A DNA stretch of 64,000 nucleotides from MPNP01 sp965116235 (GTDB lineage Bacteria; Pseudomonadota; Alphaproteobacteria; Rhodobacterales; Rhodobacteraceae), in contig OZ220496.1 of the NCBI GenBank assembly GCA_965116235.1, positions 1,798,001-1,862,000 on the forward strand. Reading direction: 5' to 3'. Below, one piece after another: positions 8,355 through 17,719 of the stretch (position 1 is its first letter; each line of letters begins with the position of its first letter). Below the pieces are notes generated by a model. The model was not told where the DNA came from and made no database searches. It was given only the letters and a program-made list of their open reading frames with translations. The position numbers were made by a program, and so were the translations under genes.

Positions 8355-9338
8355 TTGAGCAATGAAACACACTTGAGACCCAAGTTTGCCGTATTTTGCG
8401 TGGTGATTGCAACCGTGGTCATCACGCTGAACGACAGTCTTGTCAAACTGCTCAGCCCCGATTTTCCTCTCCATCAGATCATCTTCATTCGTTCCGTCAT
8501 AGGGTTGGCGATAACACTTGCCGTCATCGTTCCATTTGAGGGAGGGCTGAGAAAACTCAGAACCAAAAGACCGTTCATTCACATTGCGCGAGGCGTGGCC
8601 ATTGTCGGTGCCAATGCCACTTTCTTCGCGGGGCTGGTTGTCTTGCCGATCGGGACCGCTGTTGCCGTATTCTTTATTGCTCCAATGCTCATAACCGCCC
8701 TTTCGTCCATCCTGTTAAAGGAGCGGGTTAATATTTATCGGTGGGCCGCACTGCTGGTCGGGTTTAGTGGAGTGTTCCTGATTGTTCAGCCAGGTACCAG
8801 CCGATTCGAATGGACCTATCTATTGCCGATACTGGCAGCCGTCTTCTACTCCATCACCAACACTTTGACCCGAAGTGTTGGAGTCACCGAGAGTGCCAGT
8901 TCATTGTCTTTTTATATACAACTTTCGTTTTTGGTCATGTCGATCATGCTGGGCTTGATTTTAGGTGATGGACGATATTACGAACCCAGCCATCCTTCAA
9001 TTGAGTTCTTCACACGGGGATGGGTGCTGCCGACTGAGGGGCTATCCATCTTCTACCTTGGTTTGGGAGGCATCTGTGCCGCAGCAGGAGGTTTTTTCCT
9101 GGCCCAAGCCTACCGGCACGGCGAGGCTGGCTTGGTTACCCCTTTTGAGTACACCGCGTTGATCCTTGCAGTCTTTTGGGGTTATCTCTTTTGGCAAGAG
9201 ATTCCAGAACTGATGTCCGGGTTGGGCATGGTGTTGATTCTAGGCTCCGGGGTGTTCGTTCTCATGCTGGAAGCCAAGCCGGACCTCCGGATTGGCTTGA
9301 AGAGACTGGTAAAGCGGAAAATGCCTTTTCAGGAATGA
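8355..9338 (+). CDS. EamA/DMT-family transporter
   Basis: About 327 residues from the TTG at 8355. Ten hydrophobic segments form two EamA repeats (8400-8800 and 8840-9290). Features include N-D-S-L-V-K in helix 1 and F-F-I-A-P-M-L-I-T-A-L-S in the first repeat; P-F-E-Y-T-A-L-I-L-A lies near the end. The protein is probably an exporter of small metabolites, substrate unknown. A longer frame starts at TTG 8289, but that region lies just behind the MITE. The TTG at 8355 has GAGG six bases upstream and gives normal family length. The MITE sits only 87 bases upstream of this start and may have altered expression. Confidence 0.85.
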   Translation: MSNETHLRPKFAVFCVVIATVVITLNDSLVKLLSPDFPLHQIIFIRSVIGLAITLAVIVPFEGGLRKLRTKRPFIHIARGVAIVGANATFFAGLVVLPIGTAVAVFFIAPMLITALSSILLKERVNIYRWAALLVGFSGVFLIVQPGTSRFEWTYLLPILAAVFYSITNTLTRSVGVTESASSLSFYIQLSFLVMSIMLGLILGDGRYYEPSHPSIEFFTRGWVLPTEGLSIFYLGLGGICAAAGGFFLAQAYRHGEAGLVTPFEYTALILAVFWGYLFWQEIPELMSGLGMVLILGSGVFVLMLEAKPDLRIGLKRLVKRKMPFQE

Positions 9339-10297
9339 TCGACCAGATACTGCTCAGCCAGAAGGGCTGTTTCCTGGGCAAAGAAGGGGGCAAGCTGCTT
9401 GGGCTCATCCGAGTCCATATGACTGCCAACCCAAGCCAGCAAGGCCAACCGGCGAAGCATGACCAAACTGTCCAGCACGATTTCATGCTCGGACACAAGT
9501 TCGCATATTGAGCGATATCCTTCCAGCCACGATTGCTTGAAGTTACTCAACTGAGGATGCAGTTCAAAAAAGGAAACGGACGCCGCATAGTCGTACATGT
9601 ACCAGCTGAAGCCGCAGTCGTCAAAGTCAATCAGCGTCACCGAGTCGCCGTTTATGATGATGTTGGCCAAACGCATATCGGCGTGAATGAGACCATACAT
9701 TGAATGATCATCATGGTATTGGCGTATCTTTTGGACAAGGAACTGTTCGGCCTTGTTCAATATTGCCCGAACGTCTGCGGTCATGTTCGGAGCCTTCTGC
9801 CATTGCCCCCAGACCGAACCGGAACCTAAAATGGTCTCCAAATTCCAATGATTACGATCGAGTTCAGCGGATCTTGACCACCCTTGAGTCTGAGCATGAA
9901 GCGTGGCGGCCACTCTTCCCAACATGCGGAACTGGCTGTTGGAAAGGGTTTGTTCGTTGGGGTGGTTGCCTTCAACAAACTCAAACAGAATCATGGTTGT
10001 GCTAGTGCCGGTTTGAGGAAGCTGGATGGCTTGAACGGGGCAACCGTCTTTTCCCCATAAAACTCCCGGCACATTGATCAAGCCTGTGGACTTGATTTGG
10101 GCCATCCATTCAAGTTCGGCGTTCAGCTGACCTAGTGTTCGGTAGCCTGGTCGGTTCAGCCGCAGCACGAATTTATGTCCCTGGGGTGTTTCAATCCGGT
10201 AAGTGCGGTTTTCGGAGACGTTGATCAAGCGGACCGAGATGGGGAGTGGCATTTCCCACAAGCTTGGAAGCAGTCGAGCGAGGAGATGTTCTTCCAA
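9329..10297 (-). CDS. APH-fold kinase (SrkA/RdoA or homoserine-kinase type)
   Basis: About 322 residues. It has the catalytic loop H-A-D-M-R-L-A-N-I and the metal-binding I-D-F-D-D-C-G of aminoglycoside-phosphotransferase-fold kinases. The N-lobe shows N-R-T-Y-R-I-E and F-V-L-R-L-N. The pattern matches the stress-response kinase / homoserine-kinase-II subfamily better than true resistance enzymes. A longer frame reaches ATG 10423 but would overlap metG by over 100 bases; the TTG at 10297, 15 bases after the metG stop, is preferred. The 3' end overlaps the convergent EamA gene by 10 bases. The phosphate acceptor is unknown. Confidence 0.75.
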   Translation of the reverse strand: MEEHLLARLLPSLWEMPLPISVRLINVSENRTYRIETPQGHKFVLRLNRPGYRTLGQLNAELEWMAQIKSTGLINVPGVLWGKDGCPVQAIQLPQTGTSTTMILFEFVEGNHPNEQTLSNSQFRMLGRVAATLHAQTQGWSRSAELDRNHWNLETILGSGSVWGQWQKAPNMTADVRAILNKAEQFLVQKIRQYHDDHSMYGLIHADMRLANIIINGDSVTLIDFDDCGFSWYMYDYAASVSFFELHPQLSNFKQSWLEGYRSICELVSEHEIVLDSLVMLRRLALLAWVGSHMDSDEPKQLAPFFAQETALLAEQYLVDHS

Positions 10298-10311
10298 GAC
10301 AGTTTCAGGTT

Positions 10312-12036
10312 CTAAGAATCGGATTGGCCGGCAAACTGGTTTTTCCAGCCCTGACTTTCCTGCGATGTGATTTTTCGGAAGAGGATTGGAGGCATCGTCA
10401 ATGCATTGCCCTGCTGCAGGCACTGCAGGCGGAGTTCGACATCCTCGGGCCAGGATGGTGTGCTTTCGCCCGGAAACAGATCCCGCATGGCTTTGGATGC
10501 ACCCGGGATATAGGGTGAGGATATGGTTCCAAAAAGGTGGATCAGGTTCAGCGCAAAATTGATGACTGTCGCGGTTCGTTCCCTATCACTCTTGACACTG
10601 GACCATGGAGCGGTCTCCTGAATGTATTCGTTGCCCAGTGACCATATGCTGCGGAGTAACTGCGCGGCCTTGCGTATCTCAATGTCATTCAGACAGGTTT
10701 CGTATTCTCCCATGCGGGTCTTGATCCGTGCGGCATACTCGTCTTCGACGGATGACCAGCCCGAACTCGCCGGTACCACAAGGTCAAAGTGGGTTTGGCA
10801 AAACTTGGTAACCCGACTGACAAAGTTGCCCAGAACATTGGCCAGGTCGTTATTGATGCTGTCGGTGAAATTCTCCCAGGTAAACTCGCTGTCCGAATGT
10901 TCCGGGGCATGAGACAGGAGCCACCACCGCCAGTAGTCGGCTGGCAGGATTGCAAGAGCCTGATCCATGAATATGCCTCTTCCCAGACTGGTCGAGAATT
11001 GCCCTCCATCATAGTTCAGGAAGTTGAAGGACTTGATGTAGTCGACGAGTTTCCATGGATCTTGAGATCCCATGATCGTGGCTGGAAACGACAAGGTGTG
11101 GAAGGGGACGTTATCTTTTCCCATGAACTGGACGTAGCGAACATCCTCGGCTCCCTTGTCCAGGCACCACCATCGTTTCCACGCACTATCCGGTAAGTCA
11201 TGGGCATCGGCCCATTCAGCCGTGGCGGCAATGTATTCGATCGGGGCATCAAACCAGACATAGAATACCTTGTCTTCCATTCCCGGCCAGGGAGCCGTAC
11301 CTTTCCGGACCGGTATGCCCCAGTCCAGATCGCGGGTAATGCCGCGGTCTTGCAACCCCTCATCATCAAAAAGCCACTTTTTGGCAATGGAGGTGGTCAG
11401 AACGGGCCAATCCGTCTTGGAGTTGATCCACTCCTCAAGTTTTCCGCGGAACTGCGACTGACGCAAGTATAAGTGCTTGGTTTTTCGCATCTCCAGGTCT
11501 GTGGAACCCGAAAGGGCCGAACGAGGATTGATGAGGTCGGTCGGGTCCAGCTGCTTCGTACAGTTTTCGCACTGGTCGCCACGGGCGTTGCTGTAGCCAC
11601 AGTTTGGACATTCCCCCCGGACATATCGGTCGGGCAGGTAGCGCTTGTCAGCCTTGGAGTAGAGCTGTTCCTCCATGACCTCAGTGATATACCCGTTCTC
11701 GAACAAGCGACCGGCAAAATACTGTGTCAGTTCTTGATTGCGTCGGCTTGAGGACCGTCCGAAATGGTCAAAGGAGAGGTGGTACCTATCAGCCAGGTCT
11801 TTTTGAATCTGGTACATTTCACGACAGAACTCGGCCACATCCTTGCCGGCGTCCTTGGCCGCCAGCTCGGCTGGCGTTCCATGTTCATCGGTCGCACAGA
11901 TGAACATGACCTCGTGTCCCTTGAGGCGCATGAAGCGGGCATACAGATCGGATGGCAGCTGGCTTCCAACGAGGTTGCCCAAATGCTTGATCCCGTTAAT
12001 GTAGGGGATGGCAGAGGTAATCAGTATTCGGGCCAT
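10312..12036 (-). CDS. metG: Methionyl-tRNA synthetase
   Basis: 574 residues, a class I synthetase charging tRNA-Met. The HIGH-equivalent is H-L-G-N near residue 18. A zinc knuckle with C-P-N-C and C-E-N-C lies near 140-160. The usual KMSKS loop is replaced by Q-F-S-T-S-L-G-R-G, as in the known FSTS-type MetRS subgroup. The motif L-P-A-D-Y-W-R-W-W-L-L follows. There is no C-terminal tRNA-binding extension. The gene sits between the kinase and the MFS gene, all on the minus strand. Confidence 0.93.
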   Translation of the reverse strand: MARILITSAIPYINGIKHLGNLVGSQLPSDLYARFMRLKGHEVMFICATDEHGTPAELAAKDAGKDVAEFCREMYQIQKDLADRYHLSFDHFGRSSSRRNQELTQYFAGRLFENGYITEVMEEQLYSKADKRYLPDRYVRGECPNCGYSNARGDQCENCTKQLDPTDLINPRSALSGSTDLEMRKTKHLYLRQSQFRGKLEEWINSKTDWPVLTTSIAKKWLFDDEGLQDRGITRDLDWGIPVRKGTAPWPGMEDKVFYVWFDAPIEYIAATAEWADAHDLPDSAWKRWWCLDKGAEDVRYVQFMGKDNVPFHTLSFPATIMGSQDPWKLVDYIKSFNFLNYDGGQFSTSLGRGIFMDQALAILPADYWRWWLLSHAPEHSDSEFTWENFTDSINNDLANVLGNFVSRVTKFCQTHFDLVVPASSGWSSVEDEYAARIKTRMGEYETCLNDIEIRKAAQLLRSIWSLGNEYIQETAPWSSVKSDRERTATVINFALNLIHLFGTISSPYIPGASKAMRDLFPGESTPSWPEDVELRLQCLQQGNALTMPPILFRKITSQESQGWKNQFAGQSDS

Positions 12037-12044
12037 GAAAAAAC

Positions 12045-13289
12045 CTAAGGAGGATGGTTTCGGTCATTGTTGCGCTTTCGATGCTTCCGAAGCAACCCAC
12101 CAATTGCCAGACTGGTTCTTGGAGCAAAGACATAATCGGTTTTTCGATCGGGCTCATTGCCGATGCGTGAGCGAATTATGGCAAAGGCGATTAGAATGAC
12201 ATGCACCACAGCTATAAAGGCGAACATTGACAGACTGCCAAATAGTTCGATCAGTACCGAAATAAAGTAAGGGCTGATTATGGCGCCGACGCCGAAGAAA
12301 AACAGCAGGGATGCGTTCAGCTCGATCACTTTTTCAGGCTGAACAAAATCATTGGCGTGAGCGGCAGCCACTGAAAAGATTGGATAGGTAAAAAAGCCGA
12401 AGATGGCTGTTCCAACCAACAGGATCCACGGATGTGCAGCCGCGACAAGCAGAATAAACAGGCACGAACCTACCGCACAGAGCGACAACAAGAGGAGAAC
12501 CGTTCGACGTTCCAGCTTGTCTGCAATCCAGCCTACCGGATACTGGGCCAAGGCTCCTCCAACCAGAAAGGAACTCAAAAACAGGCCTATTTCGAGATTG
12601 GTCAGTCCGACTTGCTTGCCATAAATGGGTCCGATCATTCGAAAGCCGGCTGAAGTCAAGCCGGCCGTCATCACACCCGCTGTTCCCATGATTGAGGTGC
12701 GATAGGCCATCAGGGGATGGAATTTCAGGCCGGGCAGGGTTTTGGGCGGTGGGATGCGGGTCAGGGCAAGTGGCAGGAGAGAACCGCAGCAGGCCATCGC
12801 AATGAGGTTGTAGGTTACATAGCTGGCTGGTGTCAGCCAGGCTATGAGTGCCTGAGCAAAAATGCCGCCAACCATGTCGGCTGTGCGGTAGGCCCTGAGT
12901 GACCGACCTCTGTTGTGGTTTTCCGATTTGGCCTGGATCCATCCCTCCATCACCGTGAAGCATCCAGCCACACACAATCCAGCGAGAATGCGCATGAACG
13001 CCCAGGCGTAGGGGTCGATAAAGGTCATATGGAGGAGAATGCCAAATGTACCCATGGCGGCAAACACGGCGAATGCTCGTGAATGACCGATCTGGCTGAC
13101 GAGGCTCGGTCCTATCCAGCATCCGGCAAAAAAGCCGATAAAGTGCGATGATCCTAGAAGCCCGATCTGAGTTGTCGTAAATTCAAGTTCGAATCCTGAC
13201 AGAACGTCAAGCGGACCTAAGATGCCCGAGCTTAACTGGATCAGGACGACTGAAACCATGAGCGAAGAAAAAGAAAGAATCAGAATCAT
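12045..13289 (-). CDS. MFS transporter
   Basis: 414 residues with about twelve hydrophobic segments in two halves. The loop 2-3 region, G-P-S-L-V-S-Q-I-G-H-S-R, and the matching loop P-V-G-W-I-A-D-K-L-E-R-R between helices 8 and 9 are MFS signatures. It resembles the YcaD-like branch, and the substrate is unknown. The stop lies nine bases before the metG start, so the two are probably co-transcribed. Confidence 0.85.
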   Translation of the reverse strand: MILILSFSSLMVSVVLIQLSSGILGPLDVLSGFELEFTTTQIGLLGSSHFIGFFAGCWIGPSLVSQIGHSRAFAVFAAMGTFGILLHMTFIDPYAWAFMRILAGLCVAGCFTVMEGWIQAKSENHNRGRSLRAYRTADMVGGIFAQALIAWLTPASYVTYNLIAMACCGSLLPLALTRIPPPKTLPGLKFHPLMAYRTSIMGTAGVMTAGLTSAGFRMIGPIYGKQVGLTNLEIGLFLSSFLVGGALAQYPVGWIADKLERRTVLLLLSLCAVGSCLFILLVAAAHPWILLVGTAIFGFFTYPIFSVAAAHANDFVQPEKVIELNASLLFFFGVGAIISPYFISVLIELFGSLSMFAFIAVVHVILIAFAIIRSRIGNEPDRKTDYVFAPRTSLAIGGLLRKHRKRNNDRNHPP

Positions 13290-13643
13290 GACATGATGTG
13301 GGAGGTGCAGATTTCACTGAAGGACAATTGATCTTCTGTCACGAATATTAAGGGGGTGAGCGGTTGAGAATGCAATCGATTTTTCTCGGCTCAGACAAGC
13401 AACCGACGGAATGCCCGTACTCTGTGTAAATTCTTGAATCACGTGTCTCTGGCATAGAAGGTTTGTGACGGTCGGCAGGAACAGAAAATCATCCAACGAT
13501 TGCCCTGCTGTATTATTGGTTGTCGCAACGCAAGTCCTTTTCGACAAAGGATTTTTCGAGTTTCACGATGCAATCTTTTTCATCCTTTCATGCACATTGT
13601 CAGTAGTCGAACATGCATCTTGGCACGAACAGGATTCGCCGAC
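13290..13643. other. Gap upstream of porin 1
   Basis: About 350 bases with no supported gene. From about 13610 on the sequence matches the region upstream of porin 3 (including CACGAACAGGATTCGCCGAC), so the porin duplication includes its upstream region. Confidence 0.5.
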
Positions 13644-13661
13644 TGTCGCAAAAATGCGACA
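13644..13661. promoter_or_regulatory. 18-bp palindrome upstream of porin 1
   Basis: TGTCGCA-AAAA-TGCGACA, a perfect inverted repeat 110 bases before the porin start. The same sequence precedes porins 2 (20083) and 3 (34519). It is probably a binding site for a dimeric repressor or activator, but I cannot name the regulator. Confidence 0.75.
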
Positions 13662-13770
13662 CTTTCCGAAAAAATGGAGCGACGATGACAAAAACGATTG
13701 AAACTACCGAAAGGAGGCCGTAGTTCTCCCATCAATTGAAAACTTGAACATGCAAACAGGAGTAAAAGTC

Positions 13771-15422
13771 ATGCAAAAGTTAATTGTCATGTCCATGGTG
13801 CTGGCGCTCGCCGGAGCGTATTCCCATGCCGACAACCATGATGGGGGGGGGTAGACGCCTCTATGAATGACAGCGCGGCCGCTGTCGATGAAGCTGCCAT
13901 GGATCCGTCCATGGCCGATGCGACGATGGATGTCGCGATGATGGAGGATGTGCCCGAGATGCCGGCTGAGGAAGCGCCGGCGGCCCCGTCGGTCGTGTTC
14001 TGTCCGGGCGGCTGTGAGGCCGTGATGAAGATCAAGCGCGCGGACGACGACAGCAGCACGGATCCGGAATCGGACAATGTCATGAGCGTTGTCGAGTATG
14101 AAGTGAAGTTTGGCTCGTCCGGTGTGACCAGTGGAGGTCTTCTGTTTGGAGCCGCCATCTCGATTGACGAGGAAGGTGCTGGAGCAGCGACTGCCAATGG
14201 TGTCAATGCGGCCAGTGCTTACATTGGTGCGGCGGATGGCACATGGAAGCTGAACTTTGGCAGCAATGATCCGGGCATTGACTTGGTCGGCAACATTGGT
14301 CTTGCGAATGCGGATGATATATCGGCCAAGACCTTGTTGATTGAACCGGTTATGGTAGGTACTATGCGAGTGAAATTACCCGCAATGGCGACTCCAGCAC
14401 CGGTGGATGAGTCTAAAGCGGCACTTGACGCAACCGTGAAATCAACCATCAAACCAGTCAAGTCCTTCACGGGCGAGATAGATGATTATTTTGCGGAAAT
14501 AGCTGACAATACGGTGACTGCCAGCGCAACTAATGTTGAAGCAACTGCGACCGCCAACTGGCGACCAATTTCGGCACCTAAGGGCATGTTTACGGCCATG
14601 CGAAAACTTCCGACTACAGTGATAACATTCCCTGAGGATACTGATGTGACCCATACTGTTAAGGGGGGTACTAGAACAGCTACCGGTATTACCGGGGGCA
14701 AGGGGGAAACAATATCATCGACAGCTGCCACGCTTCAGACGACATATTCTACAGCACTGGAATTCACAAGCACCGGCACGGCCGCTGCTGTTACAGCTGC
14801 CACGGAAGCCACCCCTCGTACTGACATTGGTCTGAGTGGCAAGGTGGGTTCGTTTGAGTATCGCATCACCACAAGTCAGCCCGGCGATGATGGCTGGTCC
14901 GCGGGTGTCAAATACACAGCCGGAACCATTACTGTTGGTCTGGGCATGGATAGCAATGATGTCCTGGGTTTGGGTTTAACAGGCAAAATGGGTAGCAGTA
15001 CGATCAGTGGAACATATGTCAAGCAATCCGGTGAAGATTATGTTGGACCAGCCTTCGGTAGTGGTGATGACGATGGGGCGACAATCTATGCTGGTAATTT
15101 GTCGGTGAATGAATGGACAGCAATGGGTCTTAAGTTCAAGCAAGAGATCGGAAGTGGTACGAGCGTTGCCTTGGCCTATTCGAAAAAGGATGATAAGAAC
15201 AAAAATTCTCATGGTATTGCCATGGATTCAAACAAAATTGAGTTCGATTTCGAATACGGTCTTGGTGGTGGTGCCACGTTCTTTGCTGGTGTTGACAGGC
15301 TGAGCGAGGATATGGTGCGATACGCTGTGACGACTAATGACGCCGGTGATGGTTTGCTAGATCGTTCTAAGGCAACCAAGAAGACCACCACGATTGAGGC
15401 TGGAATCAAGATGGCATTCTGA
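13771..15422 (+). CDS. Porin 1, switched off by a G9 tract (phase-variable)
   Basis: ATG 13771, with an AGGAG ribosome site, encodes a signal peptide (M-Q-K-L-I-V-M-S-M-V-L-A-L-A-G-A-Y-S-H-A). Nine G at 13843-13851 follow, then an in-frame TAG at 13852. The mature porin frame runs 13863-15422, one base out of phase, so ten (or seven) G would join them. The mature part has an acidic, Met-rich N-terminus and then beta-barrel repeats like alphaproteobacterial gram-negative porins (GLLFGAAISIDEE, A-S-A-Y-I-G-A). It ends with a terminal Phe, as outer-membrane barrels do. A Cys pair (F-C-P-G-G-C) is shared with porin 3. As assembled, only a 27-residue peptide would be made. Confidence 0.85.
13843..13851 (+). 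repeat. G9 tract in the porin 1 signal-peptide junction
   Basis: Nine consecutive G between H-D codons and TAG. Slipped-strand changes of +1 or -2 would open the porin frame. The same tract and context recur at 20283 and 34328. Confidence 0.9.
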
Positions 15423-15451
15423 TCAGGAATGTACTCAGCTTAGAGACTAGG

Positions 15452-15475
15452 GGGGAGCCTTCGGGCTCCCCTTCT
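15452..15475 (+). terminator. Intrinsic terminator of porin 1
   Basis: Stem GGGGAGCC, loop TTCG, stem GGCTCCCC, followed by TTCTT. It lies 30 bases after the porin stop, and related hairpins follow the other two porins. Confidence 0.85.
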
Positions 15476-15625
15476 TGCATTATGACAACCAATTTGTGGA
15501 GCAGTGAAAGTCAAGTCAGTGATTCTACCCCCAATAACACTCAAACCGAACGTTCCTTACCTCATTAGGAGTGTTGAACTCATGTGTCGATAAATAGCTT
15601 GATTGGCAGCCGGCTGAGGTAAGGA

Positions 15626-16102
15626 TCAATTACTAAGGGGTTTTTCGTGCTGGAAAATTTTGGTCAGGATGGCGTTCACAAACCCAATTTGTTCCGTTTC
15701 CGGATAAAATCCCTTGGCAATTTCCACATACTCGTTTCGGACTATATCAACGGGTAACTTGCTCGATAGGTTTTCGGCGGCAGCAACCCGTAAAAGAGCA
15801 CGCAGGGTGGGATCCATTCGGGCGAGTTCCCAGTCTTCAGCCAGATGTCGATTGATTGACTTGTCGATTGTCAACTGATTGTCGAGTGCCGCTTGCAGTA
15901 GATCGCAGAACATTTTGTTCAATGGTTTTTCGAGTCTTGTACTGCCTATATTGCGTCCAGAGCCGCACTCCAAGAATTCCCAGATAATCGAATCTAGCCC
16001 TTGTTTTGTAGCTTCCATTTGAAACAAGGCCTGAATGGTATTAAGGCGTGTTACCCTCTTGGCCAGAAGACGACGCGAATCTCTGTCCGGTTTGATCTTC
16101 AT
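15626..16102 (-). CDS. nusB: Transcription antitermination factor NusB
   Basis: 158 residues of the NusB all-helical fold: the start region has T-R-L-N-T-I-Q-A-L-F-Q-M-E, and the middle has I-D-K-S-I-N-R-H-L and M-D-P-T-L-R-A-L-L-R-V-A. It binds NusE and boxA RNA during antitermination of rRNA operons. As in most alphaproteobacteria it follows ribH, 30 bases downstream, closing the riboflavin operon. Confidence 0.9.
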   Translation of the reverse strand: MKIKPDRDSRRLLAKRVTRLNTIQALFQMEATKQGLDSIIWEFLECGSGRNIGSTRLEKPLNKMFCDLLQAALDNQLTIDKSINRHLAEDWELARMDPTLRALLRVAAAENLSSKLPVDIVRNEYVEIAKGFYPETEQIGFVNAILTKIFQHEKPLSN

Positions 16103-16132
16103 TATAGAACCAGATTAGCTGTAACTTGCCTA

Positions 16133-16615
16133 TCAGAACGTCTCTTTGGGACAAACGACCCCTTTCGACTGACAAACAAGACTTAGAACGGCCCTGGCGG
16201 CTTCACCACCTTTATTCCAGCCTTTGTTGGGGCGTGCTCTAACTTCGGCCTGTCGTTCATTGTCCACTGTCAAAATACCGTTGCCGATGCACAATCCCTG
16301 CAGTCCCAAATTCATGAGACCTCGGGCGGATTCCTGAGCGACAATCTCAAAGTGGTATGTTTGGCCTCGGATAACGCAACCCAAAGCGAGGTAACCGTCA
16401 TGCTCGTAGAGCCTGTTTGCTATTGCAATGGCTGGTGGTATCTCCAAGGCTCCCGATACTTTAATCGTCTCGACCTGAGCATTGGCCCTTTTGAGTTCTC
16501 TCTTCGCCCCCAAGAGCAAATCATCGACAATGGACTCGTAGTAGGGCGCGGCCACGACCAGTATGTGCGGAGGACTGTTGGTGTCCTTATCTCCAGTGCG
16601 GGTCGATGTATTCAT
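16133..16615 (-). CDS. ribH: 6,7-dimethyl-8-ribityllumazine synthase
   Basis: 160 residues. It joins 3,4-dihydroxybutanone phosphate (from RibB) with the ribitylamino-pyrimidine to form lumazine. The motifs V-S-G-A-L-E-I-P and L-G-C-V-I-R-G-Q-T-Y-H-F-E are family hallmarks, the His near residue 90 being the catalytic base. G-I-L-T-V-D-N also fits. The first 14 residues are a polar extension. The start directly follows the ribB stop (16616), so the genes are tightly coupled. Confidence 0.93.
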   Translation of the reverse strand: MNTSTRTGDKDTNSPPHILVVAAPYYESIVDDLLLGAKRELKRANAQVETIKVSGALEIPPAIAIANRLYEHDGYLALGCVIRGQTYHFEIVAQESARGLMNLGLQGLCIGNGILTVDNERQAEVRARPNKGWNKGGEAARAVLSLVCQSKGVVCPKETF

Positions 16616-17719
16616 TCAATCGTTCTCCAGAATCGCCTGGGTTCCCTCAATGGTTAAGCCATGGCCCTGAAGCCCAATTATTCTTGGAGCCTTGGAATTG
16701 GTCAGAAGTCGCAATTGTCTTATGCCGAGACTGCTGAGAATTTGAGCTCCAATGCCGTACTGGCGCAGGGCTTGGGGCGGCGGCTCGGTTGTGCTGACAT
16801 TGATCTTCATGCCCGACTCACGCAAGAGGACAACTGCGCCGCGTCCTTCTTCGGCAACAATTTTCATGGCTGACGGGATAAGGTTATGTCGAAATGGGCT
16901 GAGATTCAGATTGTCCGCCAGAGGGTTAAGGGCATGCATGCGAACCAAGACAGGCTTTTCATCAGAGAAATCACCCTTGGTCAGAGCGATGTGCTCTGAA
17001 CCGCTGGTCTCATCGGAGAAGATACGCATCAGCCACTCACCGCCAAATTGCGAGACAACCGAACTGACCGAAACCTGATGAACCAGATTGTCATGGCGCA
17101 GGCGGTACGCTATCAGATCAGCTATGGTGCCGACCTTGATATCGTGCTTCTTGGAGAATGCAATCAAGTCGGGTATGCGGGCCATTGTGCCGTCATCGTT
17201 CAGAATTTCGCAAATCACGGCAGCAGGATTGAGCCCGGCAAGCCGAGCAATATCCACACTGGCCTCCGTGTGTCCTGCCCGTACTAAAACACCGCCATTT
17301 TGTGACTGCAGAGGGAAAACATGGCCCGGCGTGGCTATGTCCTTGCTGGTTGACAACGGATCAATGGCGACCAGAACTGTTCGGGCTCTGTCATGAGCAG
17401 AAATCCCTGTGGTAACACCCTCCTTGGCCTCAATGGAAACGGTAAAGGCTGTTTCGTGGCGAGATGAATTTTGCGAGGCCATCAGATGAAGCCCCAGTTC
17501 CTTGATCTTTTTTTCGGTCATCGCCAGACAGATCAATCCCCGGCCATACTTGGCCATGAAATTAACTGTCTCGGGAGTTGCCATTTGGGCCGGAATGATC
17601 AGGTCCCCCTCGTTTTCCCGGTCCTCTTGATCGGCCAGGATAAACATTCGACCGTTACGGGCTTCGTCCAGAATCTCCTCGATAGGGGATATGTCCTTCA
17701 CCTCAACGTTTTCATTCAT
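16616..17719 (-). CDS. ribB: 3,4-dihydroxy-2-butanone 4-phosphate synthase with degenerate GTP cyclohydrolase domain
   Basis: 367 residues. The N-terminal domain has all DHBP synthase motifs: D-R-E-N-E-G-D-L, S-R-H-E-T-A-F-T-V-S and H-T-E-A-S-V-D. The C-terminal half aligns with GTP cyclohydrolase II, but the zinc cysteines (normally in a T-G-D..C-D-C region) are absent, so only the RibB activity is expected. RibA must be encoded elsewhere. I chose ATG 17719 because it overlaps the ribE stop as ATGA; the longer frame uses TTG 17728. Confidence 0.88.
   Translation of the reverse strand: MNENVEVKDISPIEEILDEARNGRMFILADQEDRENEGDLIIPAQMATPETVNFMAKYGRGLICLAMTEKKIKELGLHLMASQNSSRHETAFTVSIEAKEGVTTGISAHDRARTVLVAIDPLSTSKDIATPGHVFPLQSQNGGVLVRAGHTEASVDIARLAGLNPAAVICEILNDDGTMARIPDLIAFSKKHDIKVGTIADLIAYRLRHDNLVHQVSVSSVVSQFGGEWLMRIFSDETSGSEHIALTKGDFSDEKPVLVRMHALNPLADNLNLSPFRHNLIPSAMKIVAEEGRGAVVLLRESGMKINVSTTEPPPQALRQYGIGAQILSSLGIRQLRLLTNSKAPRIIGLQGHGLTIEGTQAILEND

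Noticed and set aside
13843..13854. Porins as plain pseudogenes
   Set aside because: All three barrels are otherwise intact, and the only lesion is the same homopolymer at the same codon; independent decay would not do this.
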